Source: Acinetobacter sp. S54 (GTDB lineage Bacteria; Pseudomonadota; Gammaproteobacteria; Pseudomonadales; Moraxellaceae). Taken from it: 64,000 bases of DNA. This document shows, piece after piece, positions 8,003 to 17,369 of this stretch (positions are counted from its first letter, which is position 1; every line of letters begins with the position of its first letter). Made by a program: the position numbers and the translations under genes. Location: the NCBI RefSeq assembly GCF_016624945.1, contig NZ_JACVUI010000011.1:26421-90420 (forward strand), read 5' to 3'. The notes below the pieces were generated by a model. The model was given only the letters and a program-made list of their open reading frames with translations, searched no databases and was not told where the DNA came from.

Positions 8003-9643
8003 ATGCATGCTTATAATGAGCTACCAAAAACGGCAGCCAATTTTGTCGCTCTTTCCCCTTTGCGCTATCTAGAACGTGCAGCTTATATTTATCCAGATCA
8101 GGCAGCCATCATTCACGGTGCACGCAGGTTATCATGGAAACAGACTTACCAGCGTTGCTGCCAGTTTGCGCATGCATTACAAAAGCTTGGAATTCAAAAA
8201 AATGATACTGTTTCGGTATTACTACCGAATATTCCTGCGATGATTGAAGCACATTTTGCGGTCCCAATGGCAGGTGCAGTACTTAATACCCTGAATACCC
8301 GGCTTGATGCAAAAACTATCGCATTTATGCTGGAGCACGCAGAAACTAAAGTTTTACTAGTCGACCCTGAGTTTGCGATTATTGCTCAGGAAGCCCTGGC
8401 ACTGGTTTCGCAGCAGATTTTTGTGATTGATGTTGCTGATCTCGAATATGAATCTGAACTTTCCAACCCTATTGGTCAAATTGAATATGAAACATGGCTC
8501 AGTCAAGGCGACACACATTTTGAATGGTCACTGCCAAATGATGAATGGGATGCGATTAGCCTGAATTATACTTCTGGTACAACTGGCAATCCTAAAGGCG
8601 TAGTTTATCATCATCGTGGTGCCTATTTAAATGCAGCAAGTAATATCATTGCCTGCGGTATGACGCCACGAGCTAATTATTTATGGACGTTGCCGCTCTT
8701 CCACTGTAATGGTTGGTGTTTTGCATGGACCATTGCAGCAAATGGTGGTACCAATGTCTGTTTACGTAAAGTTGATCCTGAACTGGTATTTCAGCTTATT
8801 GCTCAACATAAAGTAGATTATTTTTGCGGTGCCCCCATCGTACTGTCCATGCTGATTAATACACCTAAAGATAAGCAACTTCGTTTTGATCATCGGGTTG
8901 AAGTCATGGTTGCAGGTGCAGCACCACCCGCCGCAATTATTGAAGGTATGCGTCATATTGGCATCAATGTTACCCATGTGTATGGACTAACTGAGACCTA
9001 CGGACCTTCTGCACTTTGTGCTTCTCAGGCAGGTTGGAATGATCTTTCAATTCAGGAACAAGCCCAGCTACACTCACGCCAAGGCGTACCTTACCCTTTA
9101 CAGGACAGTATGCGGGTGCTTAACCCTGAAACCATGCAACCCGTCCCTGCAGATGGAAAAACGCTGGGTGAAATTATGTTCCGCGGCAATATCGTAATGA
9201 AAGGTTACCTCAAAAATCCCAAAGCGACTGAAGAAGCCTTTGCAGGGGGATGGTTCCATAGTGGAGATCTAGCGGTTTGTCAGGCGGATGGTTATGCCAA
9301 AATTACTGACCGCGCTAAAGACGTGATTATTTCAGGCGGTGAAAACATTTCATCGCTCGAAGTTGAAGAAGTATTATATCAACATCCTGCTGTGATGACC
9401 GCCGCAGTAGTTGCCAAACCAGACCCACATTGGCAGGAAGTTCCATGTGCTTTTATTGAGCTAAAACAAGGAGCCAGTGTTACGACTGATGAATTGATTG
9501 CACATTGCCAACAACAATTAGCGCGTTTTAAAGTTCCTAAAGATATTGTGATTACTGAGATTCCAAAGACCTCAACAGGTAAATTACAAAAATTTATTTT
9601 ACGTGACTGGGCTAAAGAGCGAGCTGTAGGTGAGTTTAATTAG
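8003..9643 (+). CDS. AMP-dependent acyl-CoA synthetase (medium/long-chain)
   Basis: A 546-aa adenylate-forming enzyme that makes acyl-CoA from a carboxylic acid, ATP and CoA. The family motifs appear in order: P-loop YTSGTTGNPKGV, aromatic gate region PLFHCNGWCF, A5 GLTETYGPSA, A7 GWFHSGDLA, A8 ITDRAKDVIISGGENIS, and the catalytic Lys motif PKTSTGKLQKF. ATG 8003 has GGAG seven bases upstream, better than the ATG at 7985. It resembles the DmdB / fatty-acyl-CoA ligase group; the natural substrate is not determinable. Monocistronic, ending in a strong hairpin. Confidence 0.92.
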   Translation: MHAYNELPKTAANFVALSPLRYLERAAYIYPDQAAIIHGARRLSWKQTYQRCCQFAHALQKLGIQKNDTVSVLLPNIPAMIEAHFAVPMAGAVLNTLNTRLDAKTIAFMLEHAETKVLLVDPEFAIIAQEALALVSQQIFVIDVADLEYESELSNPIGQIEYETWLSQGDTHFEWSLPNDEWDAISLNYTSGTTGNPKGVVYHHRGAYLNAASNIIACGMTPRANYLWTLPLFHCNGWCFAWTIAANGGTNVCLRKVDPELVFQLIAQHKVDYFCGAPIVLSMLINTPKDKQLRFDHRVEVMVAGAAPPAAIIEGMRHIGINVTHVYGLTETYGPSALCASQAGWNDLSIQEQAQLHSRQGVPYPLQDSMRVLNPETMQPVPADGKTLGEIMFRGNIVMKGYLKNPKATEEAFAGGWFHSGDLAVCQADGYAKITDRAKDVIISGGENISSLEVEEVLYQHPAVMTAAVVAKPDPHWQEVPCAFIELKQGASVTTDELIAHCQQQLARFKVPKDIVITEIPKTSTGKLQKFILRDWAKERAVGEFN

Positions 9644-9654
9644 ATCCAATAAAA

Positions 9655-9684
9655 ATGCCAGTCAATCATAGAATTGACTGGCAT
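9655..9684. terminator. Hairpin between convergent genes
   Basis: Perfect 12-bp arms ATGCCAGTCAAT (9655-9666) and ATTGACTGGCAT (9673-9684) with a 6-nt loop lie between the acyl-CoA synthetase and the convergent darP, so it can serve both. The upstream AAAAA becomes a T run for the minus-strand transcript. Confidence 0.7.
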
Positions 9685-9720
9685 CACACCTATAATTTAT
9701 AAATTTTAAATAAAGTAAAA

Positions 9721-10257
9721 TCAATTATCTGATAATAAAGCTACTTGCTGTGCATAGTTAAAAAGCTTCAGTTTGGATGCTGCAAGCTCCTCTTCCCCCG
9801 CTGCTTGAGTAATATCTCTCTTAATTCGCAATACATGTTGGCGCAAAGTATGGCGTTCAGATGCATTATAAATCTTACTAAACTCATTAATAGCAGGATC
9901 GCCCTGTTCAATCATACGATCAACCCAGCGTTGTAATTGTGCCTGCTTTTTTAAACCTTGCTGCGGAGTCAAATAAGATAAAATTACAGTTTCATCTTCA
10001 TTGCGTAATAACTTACCGACGCGTTGAAACTGACGACGACGGGCTTCAAACGAAGTGATCGTTTGTGCATCAAGCAACGCATCAATTAAACGCTCATCAA
10101 CTGGTAGCTTCTGGATTTGTTTTGCTGAAAGTTCCGCAAGTTGCTCACCCAGTGCCGCCATACGCTGCACTGCTTTTTTCTGTTCAGTTTTACTTGCACG
10201 CCCTTCTAAAGAATCAAAATCTTCTTCACTGTAACGCTTATTGGGACGACGTGCCAC
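9721..10257 (-). CDS. darP: Ribosome biogenesis protein DarP (YjgA, DUF615)
   Basis: A 178-aa basic helical protein that associates with late 50S precursors and assists maturation of the peptidyl-transferase centre in E. coli. The N-terminus MARRPNKRYSEEDFDSLEG and the central LPVDERLIDALLDAQ and RRQFQRVGKLLRNEDE are characteristic of the family. It is the last gene of the rapZ-HPr-darP group, starting 2 nt after the HPr stop. Confidence 0.9.
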   Translation of the reverse strand: MARRPNKRYSEEDFDSLEGRASKTEQKKAVQRMAALGEQLAELSAKQIQKLPVDERLIDALLDAQTITSFEARRRQFQRVGKLLRNEDETVILSYLTPQQGLKKQAQLQRWVDRMIEQGDPAINEFSKIYNASERHTLRQHVLRIKRDITQAAGEEELAASKLKLFNYAQQVALLSDN

Positions 10258-10259
10258 GG

Positions 10260-10529
10260 TTAATCTGCCTCATAAAATTTTGCTGCGAATAATGCTTTGA
10301 TTTCTTCTTCTGCTTTTTCAGCATCAGGTCCATCAATCACTAAACGCAAAGTGGTTCCCTTGCCAGCACCAAGCATGAGCAAGGACATAATATTTTTGGC
10401 ATCAACGAGTTTATCGCCTTTACCAATCTGAATAGAAGATCGAAACTTAGTAGTGACTTCGATCAATTTCCCCGACGCACGTGCGTGTAGGCCAAGTTTA
10501 TTAATTACATCAACTGTGCTGTCAATCAT
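10260..10529 (-). CDS. HPr-family phosphocarrier (NPr-like)
   Basis: An 89-aa phosphocarrier. His15 in [10 protein letters not shown] is the residue phosphorylated by EI/EI-Ntr, and [16 protein letters not shown] is the second conserved helix region. Placement directly after rapZ (ATGA overlap) mirrors the rapZ-npr order of the E. coli rpoN operon, so it most likely belongs to the nitrogen-related PTS rather than sugar uptake. No other PTS components are in the window. Confidence 0.9.
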   Translation of the reverse strand: MIDSTVDVINKLGLHARASGKLIEVTTKFRSSIQIGKGDKLVDAKNIMSLLMLGAGKGTTLRLVIDGPDAEKAEEEIKALFAAKFYEAD

Positions 10530-11377
10530 GACCAGTGCTTCATTTCTCTATGTAAGACCTGAATAGACCATTTTGCCTCAAGCGCCTTTTTTAGTCTATC
10601 TACAATATAAACCGAGCGATGTTGCCCGCCTGTACAACCAATCGAAATGGTCATGTAATGGCGGTGCCCCTCTGCAAACACAGGCAACCATTTATCTAAA
10701 AATTGATAGATATCGTTAAACATATCATTGGTTTGTGCACTTGCTTCCAAGAAATCCTGAACAGGTTTATCTAGTCCTGAAAATCTACGCAACTCCAAAT
10801 CCCAGTGAGGATTAGGCAAATGCCGAACATCAAAGACATAGTCAGCATCTAGAGGAATACCGTGTTTATAACCAAATGATTGTAAAATCAAAATCAGTTG
10901 ATCCGATTGCCCTAATTTTGAAAGCAAGGTGTGTTTAAGGTCATGCACACTTTTATCGGTTGTATCAATATGTACTGTGGAACGAAATTGAATCGGCATC
11001 AACAGTTGTTTTTCTTCCTGAATACATTCATTCAAACTTTTAAAACGGCTGGCCAATGGGTGTGGACGACGTGAGGAACTAAAACGGGCAATAAGTTCCT
11101 GATCTTGCGTGGTCAAATAAATTACATCGACAGAACCGTGTCGCTGTAATTGTTCAAACACTTGATCAAATTCCTGTAAATCGGCCCGCGTACTTCGAAC
11201 ATCCACTCCAAGCGCTAATTGTTCAAGATTATTTTCATGATCGAGCTTGGAGACAATTTCTGGCAACAATGCCAAAGGCAGGTTATCAATACAGTAGTAA
11301 CCCAGATCTTCCAAAACCTGCAATGCGGAGGATTTACCAGATCCAGATTGCCCTGTGACGATAAGAATACGCTTCAT
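10526..11377 (-). CDS. rapZ: RNase adapter protein RapZ
   Basis: A 283-aa nucleotide-binding protein. Walker A is [12 protein letters not shown] (residues 8-19), and the C-terminal domain ends in the conserved [20 protein letters not shown]. In E. coli RapZ delivers the sRNA GlmZ to RNase E and thereby tunes glucosamine-6-phosphate synthase; whether Acinetobacter has that circuit is not known from here. It overlaps the next gene by 4 bp (ATGA), implying coupled translation. Confidence 0.95.
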   Translation of the reverse strand: MKRILIVTGQSGSGKSSALQVLEDLGYYCIDNLPLALLPEIVSKLDHENNLEQLALGVDVRSTRADLQEFDQVFEQLQRHGSVDVIYLTTQDQELIARFSSSRRPHPLASRFKSLNECIQEEKQLLMPIQFRSTVHIDTTDKSVHDLKHTLLSKLGQSDQLILILQSFGYKHGIPLDADYVFDVRHLPNPHWDLELRRFSGLDKPVQDFLEASAQTNDMFNDIYQFLDKWLPVFAEGHRHYMTISIGCTGGQHRSVYIVDRLKKALEAKWSIQVLHREMKHWS

Positions 11378-11398
11378 GGCATGGCTGTCCTTTTAATA

Positions 11399-12244
11399 TT
11401 ATGCCTTAAATTGAACCTGTAAATTATCAATAAGACGCGTTGAACCTAACTTCGCAGCCGCAAACAAAACAATATCCTGATCAAATATTTCAACTGGCTG
11501 CAAATTCGGTTGACGTGCCTCGACATAGTCCACAACAAAGCCTGCATTTGTCAATTGCGCTCTGATAGTTTGTAGCACCTCAGCTAATGCAATACCTGCG
11601 TGCAGCTCTTTTTCTGCCTGTTTGAGTGACTGGTAAATAATGGGTGCTGTTTTACGTTGTTCTTCGGTTAGATAACTATTGCGTGAACTTAATGCCAGAC
11701 CATCTTCAGCACGAGCGATAGACACACCAATCACTTCAACAGGAATGTTTAAATCTTTGACCAACTGACGAATGACAGCCAATTGCTGATAATCTTTTTG
11801 ACCAAAAAAAGCAAAATTAGGCTGTACAATATTAAACAGTTTGGTTACAACCACTGCGACCCCATCAAAATGACCTGGTCGTGATTGACCACATAAATCA
11901 TTGGTAATACCACCCACACTAATATTGGTCAGACGGGGTTGTTTACCATACATCTGATCGACAGTGGGTGCAAAAATAATGTCACACCCTACATCTGCCA
12001 ATAAATGGCTGTCTTGCTCCAGCGTACGGGGATAGCTCTCAAAGTCTTCGCCTTCACCAAACTGGATTGGATTAACAAAAATACTGACTACGACCACATC
12101 GCAGAGTTTTTTTGCCTCACGCACCAGGTTCAGATGTCCTTGATGCAAATTCCCCATCGTTGGCACAAAACCAATACTTTTACGTGCAGCACGAGCAGCT
12201 TGTAAAGATGCCGCCAATCCCTGAATGGTTGTTTCTGTTTTCAT
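11399..12244 (-). CDS. panC: Pantothenate synthetase
   Basis: A 281-aa enzyme joining pantoate and beta-alanine with ATP to give pantothenate, a coenzyme A precursor. Visible motifs are the nucleotide-binding [13 protein letters not shown] (HIGH-like), [18 protein letters not shown], and [15 protein letters not shown], followed by SSRNSYL. It follows panB by 3 nt, so the two form a coenzyme A precursor operon with folK and pcnB upstream. Confidence 0.96.
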   Translation of the reverse strand: MKTETTIQGLAASLQAARAARKSIGFVPTMGNLHQGHLNLVREAKKLCDVVVVSIFVNPIQFGEGEDFESYPRTLEQDSHLLADVGCDIIFAPTVDQMYGKQPRLTNISVGGITNDLCGQSRPGHFDGVAVVVTKLFNIVQPNFAFFGQKDYQQLAVIRQLVKDLNIPVEVIGVSIARAEDGLALSSRNSYLTEEQRKTAPIIYQSLKQAEKELHAGIALAEVLQTIRAQLTNAGFVVDYVEARQPNLQPVEIFDQDIVLFAAAKLGSTRLIDNLQVQFKA

Positions 12245-12247
12245 GAG

Positions 12248-13060
12248 TTATAACTCGACCTGAAAAGTATGTTCTGCTGCCGGGAAAGATTGGTCTTGTA
12301 CAGCTGCATGGTAAGCTTTAAACGCATCCACAATTGCAGTTTCACCTGATTGTTCCTTCATAAAATTGCGTACAAATCGTGCAACACGTCCGAACGTCAA
12401 ACCCAGCATATCTTGTACAACCAATACCTGACCATCAGTTTGATTGCCTGCCCCGATCCCGATCACGGGTGTATCAGGAAATAGTTCAGCAATTTCCTGA
12501 CCTAATTGTGCGGGTACACATTCCAGCAATAAAACCGCAGCTCCAGCATTTACCACCGCAGTACAGTCAGCAATCAGCTGATTCGCTGCTTCACGGGTTT
12601 TTGCTTGCAATTTATAACCACCAAACACATGGACTGATTGTGGCGTTAAACCCAAATGCACACAAACTGGAATACCATTTTGTGTCAAAACACGTACAGA
12701 TTCACTCAGCCATGCGCCGCCTTCAATTTTGATCATTTGTGCACCAGCCTGCATGACTTTTTTAGCACTTTGCAAAGCATCATTTAAGGTCGCATAACTC
12801 ATAAAAGGCAAATCGGTCATAATAAAGGCATGACTGTTACCACGGCGTACCGCTGCGGTATGATAAGCCATATCTTCCACCGTCACAGGCAAAGTAGAGT
12901 CGTGCCCTTGGATTGCCATTCCCAGAGAATCACCAATCAAAATTGAATCAATTTGAGCAAGTTCCATCGCTTTGGCCATGCTTGCATCGTAGCAGGTCAA
13001 GCAGGAAAACTTACGTCCTTCGCTTTTAAATTTTCTTAAGTCACTTAGACTAATCATCAT
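12248..13060 (-). CDS. panB: 3-methyl-2-oxobutanoate hydroxymethyltransferase
   Basis: A roughly 270-aa TIM-barrel enzyme transferring a hydroxymethyl group from methylene-THF to ketoisovalerate, the first step to pantoate. Conserved FSCLTCYDASMAKAM, ILIGDSLGMAIQGHDSTLPV and IKIEGG contain the metal and substrate ligands. I place the start at 13060 (ATGATGATTAG…), with GAGG five bases upstream; the second ATG (13057) is equally plausible, and a TTG at 13075 is less so. It runs directly into panC. Confidence 0.95.
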   Translation of the reverse strand: MMISLSDLRKFKSEGRKFSCLTCYDASMAKAMELAQIDSILIGDSLGMAIQGHDSTLPVTVEDMAYHTAAVRRGNSHAFIMTDLPFMSYATLNDALQSAKKVMQAGAQMIKIEGGAWLSESVRVLTQNGIPVCVHLGLTPQSVHVFGGYKLQAKTREAANQLIADCTAVVNAGAAVLLLECVPAQLGQEIAELFPDTPVIGIGAGNQTDGQVLVVQDMLGLTFGRVARFVRNFMKEQSGETAIVDAFKAYHAAVQDQSFPAAEHTFQVEL

Positions 13061-13092
13061 GATGTCCTCTATCAACCTACCAAACTGGCAGA

Positions 13093-13581
13093 TTATTTTT
13101 CAACCCAGTTACTATCCGCGACAACAGTTAAAGACGGATGTTTTACAAGCTCTAAATCTTTTAGCTTCTGACCTTTAACCACAAGGTCGGTATCAATATC
13201 AAGTAACGGTACAATGACAAAATCACGTTCAAGTAGTCCACTATGCGGCACAATCAAACGCTCATTCTGAATCTGCTCTTCAGCATAAATCAATAAATCA
13301 AGATCCAGAGTACGCTCACCCCAGCGGCGTAGACGCACTCTGCCCGCTTCTTGTTCAATAGCCTGTAATTGATCAAGTAGATCTAAAGGGGATAACAAGG
13401 TTATTAATTGCGCTGCCGCATTATAATAATGAGGTTGATCCTGCGGGCCCATGGGAGGGCTTTGGTAAAGTCGTGAAACCTCAACCTGTCCCAGATCCTT
13501 TAAGCGTTTGACCGCATATTGGAGAATCTGACGCGACTCTCCTAGATTACTTCCCATTCCAATATACGTGACAAAACTCAT
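13093..13581 (-). CDS. folK: Hydroxymethyldihydropterin pyrophosphokinase
   Basis: A 162-aa HPPK for folate synthesis. YIGMGSNLGESRQILQ, the substrate loop RLYQSPPMGPQDQP, and the signature RRWGERTLDLDLLIYA with Asp metal ligands are all present. Its start overlaps the pcnB stop by 4 bp. The pcnB-folK-panB-panC order resembles E. coli. Confidence 0.95.
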   Translation of the reverse strand: MSFVTYIGMGSNLGESRQILQYAVKRLKDLGQVEVSRLYQSPPMGPQDQPHYYNAAAQLITLLSPLDLLDQLQAIEQEAGRVRLRRWGERTLDLDLLIYAEEQIQNERLIVPHSGLLERDFVIVPLLDIDTDLVVKGQKLKDLELVKHPSLTVVADSNWVEK

Positions 13582-15032
13582 TGAGTCGGCCCAAAAACAA
13601 CCTGACTTAAATCGCGTTTCACTCGTTTGCGTTTCATGATTGGCTGATCTGTGCTCATATTTTCAGATGCAGACTCAGAAATACGTCCAGCATTGTCCTT
13701 ATTCCGTGTCTGATCACGGCGAGCGCGTCGGCTGCGTGGTTCTGGTACATTGACCAGCGGTTCAATTTCTGCAACGACCTCTTTCGACTCAACCCATTCT
13801 GTATTCTGCTTACGACGTGTTTTCGCACGCTGTCGATTATATTGGCTAATGGCAATTTCTTTTTCATCACTGGAAAGTGATTGATAATGATCCCACCACT
13901 GTCCCATACCTTGTGTTGAATCATCGCCAGATTTTTCACGGAGCAATAAAAAGTCAAAACCTGCACGAAAACGCGCATGTCCTGCCAATGCTTCGATTTG
14001 CTGCGGTTTAGGATTAAGCAAACGTACCTGCATTTCCCAAACTTCACGAATAAAGGTTTCTGCAAAACGTGGAATAACCGTACGAGTTGCCTGACGCTTA
14101 AGCACATCCAAGCCTGCCTGCGCACGAGCTTCAGCAGGAACAACACCTTTGGATTGATAAAAGTCACAACGTTCTAAAAAAGGTTTCCACAACAATACAG
14201 CATAGAAAAATGCAGGATTAATCGTTTTACCAATCTGAATCCGCTGATCAGTATTTTTCGCTGCGCGTTCAATAAATTTGCTGATATCAGGTTTAATATC
14301 TGCAAATAATTGCTTCCAGATATTAAACTCAATGAGCATGGGTAGAACACGAGCCAAATGCCCCATAGTAAAGAGTTTCTGCGATTCGTCATACAAACGG
14401 TGTGGTGATACATCACGCAAAAGCTGTGTCATTTCAACATCAAAGATTTTTAAGATGTCAGGATCAATATCAAAATTTAATTTAGCAGCAAAACGTAATG
14501 TACGCAGCATACGTACAGGATCTTCTTCAAAACGTTGTTTTGGATCACCCAATAGCCGAAGCGTTTTATTTTTTACATCAGAAATGGCATCACAAAAATC
14601 CAGCACGATGCCTTTACGCGGCTGATAATATAACGTATTGATCGAGAAATCACGTCGAGCAAAGTCTTGCTCAATGGTGCCCCAGTTATTATCACGCAGA
14701 ATCATGCCAGAAGTACTAGTCACCGCTTTTTTCGGCGGAGCTCGGAACGTTGCAACTTCAATCAGCTCTCGTCCAGAATAGACATGTGCCAACTCAAAAC
14801 GTCGTCCAATAATACGACAACGTCGTCCAAAAACTTCTTTCACCTGAGCAGGTGTGGCATTAGTGACGGCATCAAAATCTTTAGGATTCAGGCCTAACAT
14901 TAGATCCCTGACTCCACCACCGACAATATAAGCCTCATAACCAGCTTTGGTCAGACTATCGATCACATCTAGGATAGAAGAAGGAAGTTGCGTTGTAGAT
15001 AAACCACATTTTGACGCGCGCAAAGTTTGCAA
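13578..15032 (-). CDS. pcnB: Poly(A) polymerase I (TTG start)
   Basis: A 484-aa nucleotidyltransferase that adds poly(A) to RNA 3' ends and so promotes decay. The catalytic core is IVGGGVRDLMLGLNPKDFDA with the paired Asp, followed by the RNA-binding head region FARRDFSINTLYY and RFEEDPVRMLRTLRFAAKL. The C-terminal third is rich in Arg/Lys, as usual. No ATG exists before the catalytic motif. A TTG at 15032 with AGGAG ten bases upstream is the best start. A non-ATG start matches the poorly initiated E. coli pcnB. Confidence 0.93.
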   Translation of the reverse strand: MQTLRASKCGLSTTQLPSSILDVIDSLTKAGYEAYIVGGGVRDLMLGLNPKDFDAVTNATPAQVKEVFGRRCRIIGRRFELAHVYSGRELIEVATFRAPPKKAVTSTSGMILRDNNWGTIEQDFARRDFSINTLYYQPRKGIVLDFCDAISDVKNKTLRLLGDPKQRFEEDPVRMLRTLRFAAKLNFDIDPDILKIFDVEMTQLLRDVSPHRLYDESQKLFTMGHLARVLPMLIEFNIWKQLFADIKPDISKFIERAAKNTDQRIQIGKTINPAFFYAVLLWKPFLERCDFYQSKGVVPAEARAQAGLDVLKRQATRTVIPRFAETFIREVWEMQVRLLNPKPQQIEALAGHARFRAGFDFLLLREKSGDDSTQGMGQWWDHYQSLSSDEKEIAISQYNRQRAKTRRKQNTEWVESKEVVAEIEPLVNVPEPRSRRARRDQTRNKDNAGRISESASENMSTDQPIMKRKRVKRDLSQVVFGPTQ

Positions 15033-15162
15033 AAGACGCTGTCTCCTACGTCTGAACGTAAATGATAAGATGCGCTAATCATATCTCTAACCCGACTAAA
15101 GGGCAATTTGATTCTCTCAATGATTAGGCACTTAGCTCACAAATCTTGTTAAACCTTTGGCA

Positions 15163-15597
15163 TTATAAACGAAGACTTGATTTGTTTTTTTCAATAAATT
15201 TTGGCCCAATGCCTTTAATATTGAGCAAATCTTCTACCGTTTTAAATTGACCATTCTGGTTACGATAGTCCACGATTGCCTGCGCTTTTTTTACCCCAAT
15301 GCCATTGAGTTGTTGGAGTTGCTGAGCCGTAGCAGTGTTAATATTAATCTTATTGCTCAAATTTTGAATCGTACTATTTTTAGAAGTACTATTTTTTGAG
15401 ACATCTTTTTGTAAAGTAGGTTTTCCCAGATAATAGTCCGCTGAAGATGACGCACCTAAGCGCTGATCATGGGCTTGTTGCTGAGTTTTCCATGAGTGAT
15501 AGGACTGATCAAATTGTTGCGCATAACTTAAACTTGAAAAAAAGCATAAAATACCTGCTTGTATCCAATATGCACAAAGCTGTCGTAGTGTAATCAT
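15163..15597 (-). CDS. ComEA-family helix-hairpin-helix protein
   Basis: A 144-aa protein with an N-terminal signal or anchor (hydrophobic residues 8-26) and a Ser/Asn/Gln-rich spacer. The C-terminal HhH DNA-binding domain is KININTATAQQLQQLNGIGV … AQAIVDYRNQNGQFKTVEDL … IKGIG. In naturally competent bacteria such proteins bind incoming DNA in the periplasm, and Acinetobacter is competent, so a role in DNA uptake is reasonable but inferred. It ends before pcnB and begins 1 nt after mazG's stop. Confidence 0.85.
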   Translation of the reverse strand: MITLRQLCAYWIQAGILCFFSSLSYAQQFDQSYHSWKTQQQAHDQRLGASSSADYYLGKPTLQKDVSKNSTSKNSTIQNLSNKININTATAQQLQQLNGIGVKKAQAIVDYRNQNGQFKTVEDLLNIKGIGPKFIEKNKSSLRL

Positions 15598-15598
15598 A

Positions 15599-16372
15599 TT
15601 ATAAAGACCTAGATTTTAATTGTTGTTTCGCTTGATTCCAGAGCGAATCCATTTCTTGTAGACTCATATCTTCTAAAGTTTTTTGTTGTAAAGTTGCTTG
15701 TTGCTCAATATAAGCAAAACGTTGTCTAAACTTAAAAATCGTCCCCAAAAGTGCAGATTCGCTGGACAGACCAAGTTTACGCCCAACATTGACCAGAGAA
15801 AATAGGCAATCTCCAAATTCTTCATTTATTTCATCGAATTGTTGTGATTGAAGTGCGTGTTCCAATTCTCCCAGTTCCTCTTTCAATTTGCCATAAGCAT
15901 CGTCAACTGTCTCAAAATCAAATCCCAATTTCGCTGCTTTCTTTTGAATCTCCTGTGCCTGATCGAGTCCAGAACCGTGTTTAACCTCATCTAAATGGGA
16001 CTTTGGTTTATCTTTTTTTTCTTGTTGCTTAATGTCTTGCCATAGCTCATTTACTTCATCAGGACTTAAGGCCGAAAATTTTTCAGGCTGAAAAACATGG
16101 GGATGTCGGCGAATCATCTTTTCACTAATGGCATTAACCACATCCTGAAAATCAAAAGAACCTTGTTCACTATACATTTGTGCCTGAAAAACGACTTGCA
16201 ACAGCAAGTCACCCAGTTCATCACGAATTTCATCGAGCTTGCCTTCACGAACCGCAGCTTCAACCTCATAAGCTTCTTCGATTGCATATTTGGTCAAACT
16301 TAATGGAGTTTGCTCACGATCCCACGGACATTTTTCACGTAACTCGCGCATGATATTTAATAGTTGTTCCAT
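15599..16372 (-). CDS. mazG: Nucleoside triphosphate pyrophosphohydrolase MazG
   Basis: A 257-aa all-alpha NTP pyrophosphatase that hydrolyses (d)NTPs to monophosphates and dampens stress signalling. Two MazG domains are seen: N-terminal LREKCPWDREQTPLSLTKY … EEAYEVEAA … RDELGDLLLQVVF with the EExxE/ExxD metal ligands, and a second around KEELGELEHAL … EINEEFGDCLFSLV. Typical length. It reads toward the ComEA-like gene and is divergent from the SDR. Confidence 0.94.
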   Translation of the reverse strand: MEQLLNIMRELREKCPWDREQTPLSLTKYAIEEAYEVEAAVREGKLDEIRDELGDLLLQVVFQAQMYSEQGSFDFQDVVNAISEKMIRRHPHVFQPEKFSALSPDEVNELWQDIKQQEKKDKPKSHLDEVKHGSGLDQAQEIQKKAAKLGFDFETVDDAYGKLKEELGELEHALQSQQFDEINEEFGDCLFSLVNVGRKLGLSSESALLGTIFKFRQRFAYIEQQATLQQKTLEDMSLQEMDSLWNQAKQQLKSRSL

Positions 16373-16488
16373 GTTTCATTCCTCGGCAGAGCATCGCAGT
16401 AGATTTATTTCGAAAGCAGATTTGTTATGATGTGAATAGAACGCATTAAAATCCGCGTCATTTTTTAACAAAAACAAATGAGAAAAAT

Positions 16489-17277
16489 ATGGCTCAAAGT
16501 ATCCTGATTACAGGTGCAGCTCAAGGGATTGGAGCTGAAATTGCACGAACTTTTTATCAACAAGGCTACCTAGTGGGTATTTTTGATATTAATGAGATTC
16601 AGAGTCAAAAACTAGCTAAGGAATTAGGTCCACGCGCTTTTGCAGGCTATTTGAATGTCAGTGATTATGGTAACTGGCAAGCTGCCCTACAACAGTTTGT
16701 GCAGTGGGCTGGCGAATTAAATATTCTGGTGAATAATGCGGGTATTCTTTACTCAGGTGCATTTGAACAGACCCCAATAGAATCACATCAGCGAACCATC
16801 GATATTAATGTCAAAGGCGTGCTGAATGGTTGTCACGCCGCTTTGCCTTATTTAAAACAGACCTCTTTTGCCCGTATTATCAATCTGTCTTCGGCCTCTG
16901 CCATTTATGGGCAAGCAGATCTAAGCTCATATTCAGCTAGTAAATTTGCGGTACGAGGGCTGACTGAAGCTTTAGACGTCGAATGGCAAAAATATGGCAT
17001 TCGGGTTTTAGATGTTATGCCATTATTTGTACAAACCGCGATGGTTAAAAATATGGATGCAGGCAGCATTCAAAATATGGGCGTAAATTTAAGTCCATCT
17101 GATGTTGCTGCACAAGTATTAAAGCTTGCACAACAGAAAGATCATTTTTTTCGAGTAACTCATACGCCCATTGGTTTAAAAGCTAAATTTTTGTATCAGT
17201 TGTCCGCCATAAGCCCACAATTTTTGAATCGTTTTAGCAACTTAATGATTAGTCGAAAAAAGAATGAATCTAGATAA
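16489..17277 (+). CDS. Short-chain dehydrogenase/reductase
   Basis: A 262-aa classical SDR. The cofactor loop is TGAAQGIGAEIA (residues 8-19), the structural NNAG is in ILVNNAGILYSG, and the catalytic residues are Ser of LSSASAIYG and Tyr/Lys of YSASKFA. Asp at the end of strand 2 (GIFDINE) suggests NAD(H) preference. The substrate is unknown. It stands alone between mazG and selO. Confidence 0.9.
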   Translation: MAQSILITGAAQGIGAEIARTFYQQGYLVGIFDINEIQSQKLAKELGPRAFAGYLNVSDYGNWQAALQQFVQWAGELNILVNNAGILYSGAFEQTPIESHQRTIDINVKGVLNGCHAALPYLKQTSFARIINLSSASAIYGQADLSSYSASKFAVRGLTEALDVEWQKYGIRVLDVMPLFVQTAMVKNMDAGSIQNMGVNLSPSDVAAQVLKLAQQKDHFFRVTHTPIGLKAKFLYQLSAISPQFLNRFSNLMISRKKNESR

Positions 17278-17369
17278 TAAACATTCTACGATTATCATTA
17301 ATCCCATGTTTTAGGTAGAAGCTGGATTATTTGCTATAGTGCAATTTCAGCCTCAATACGCCTTTTATC

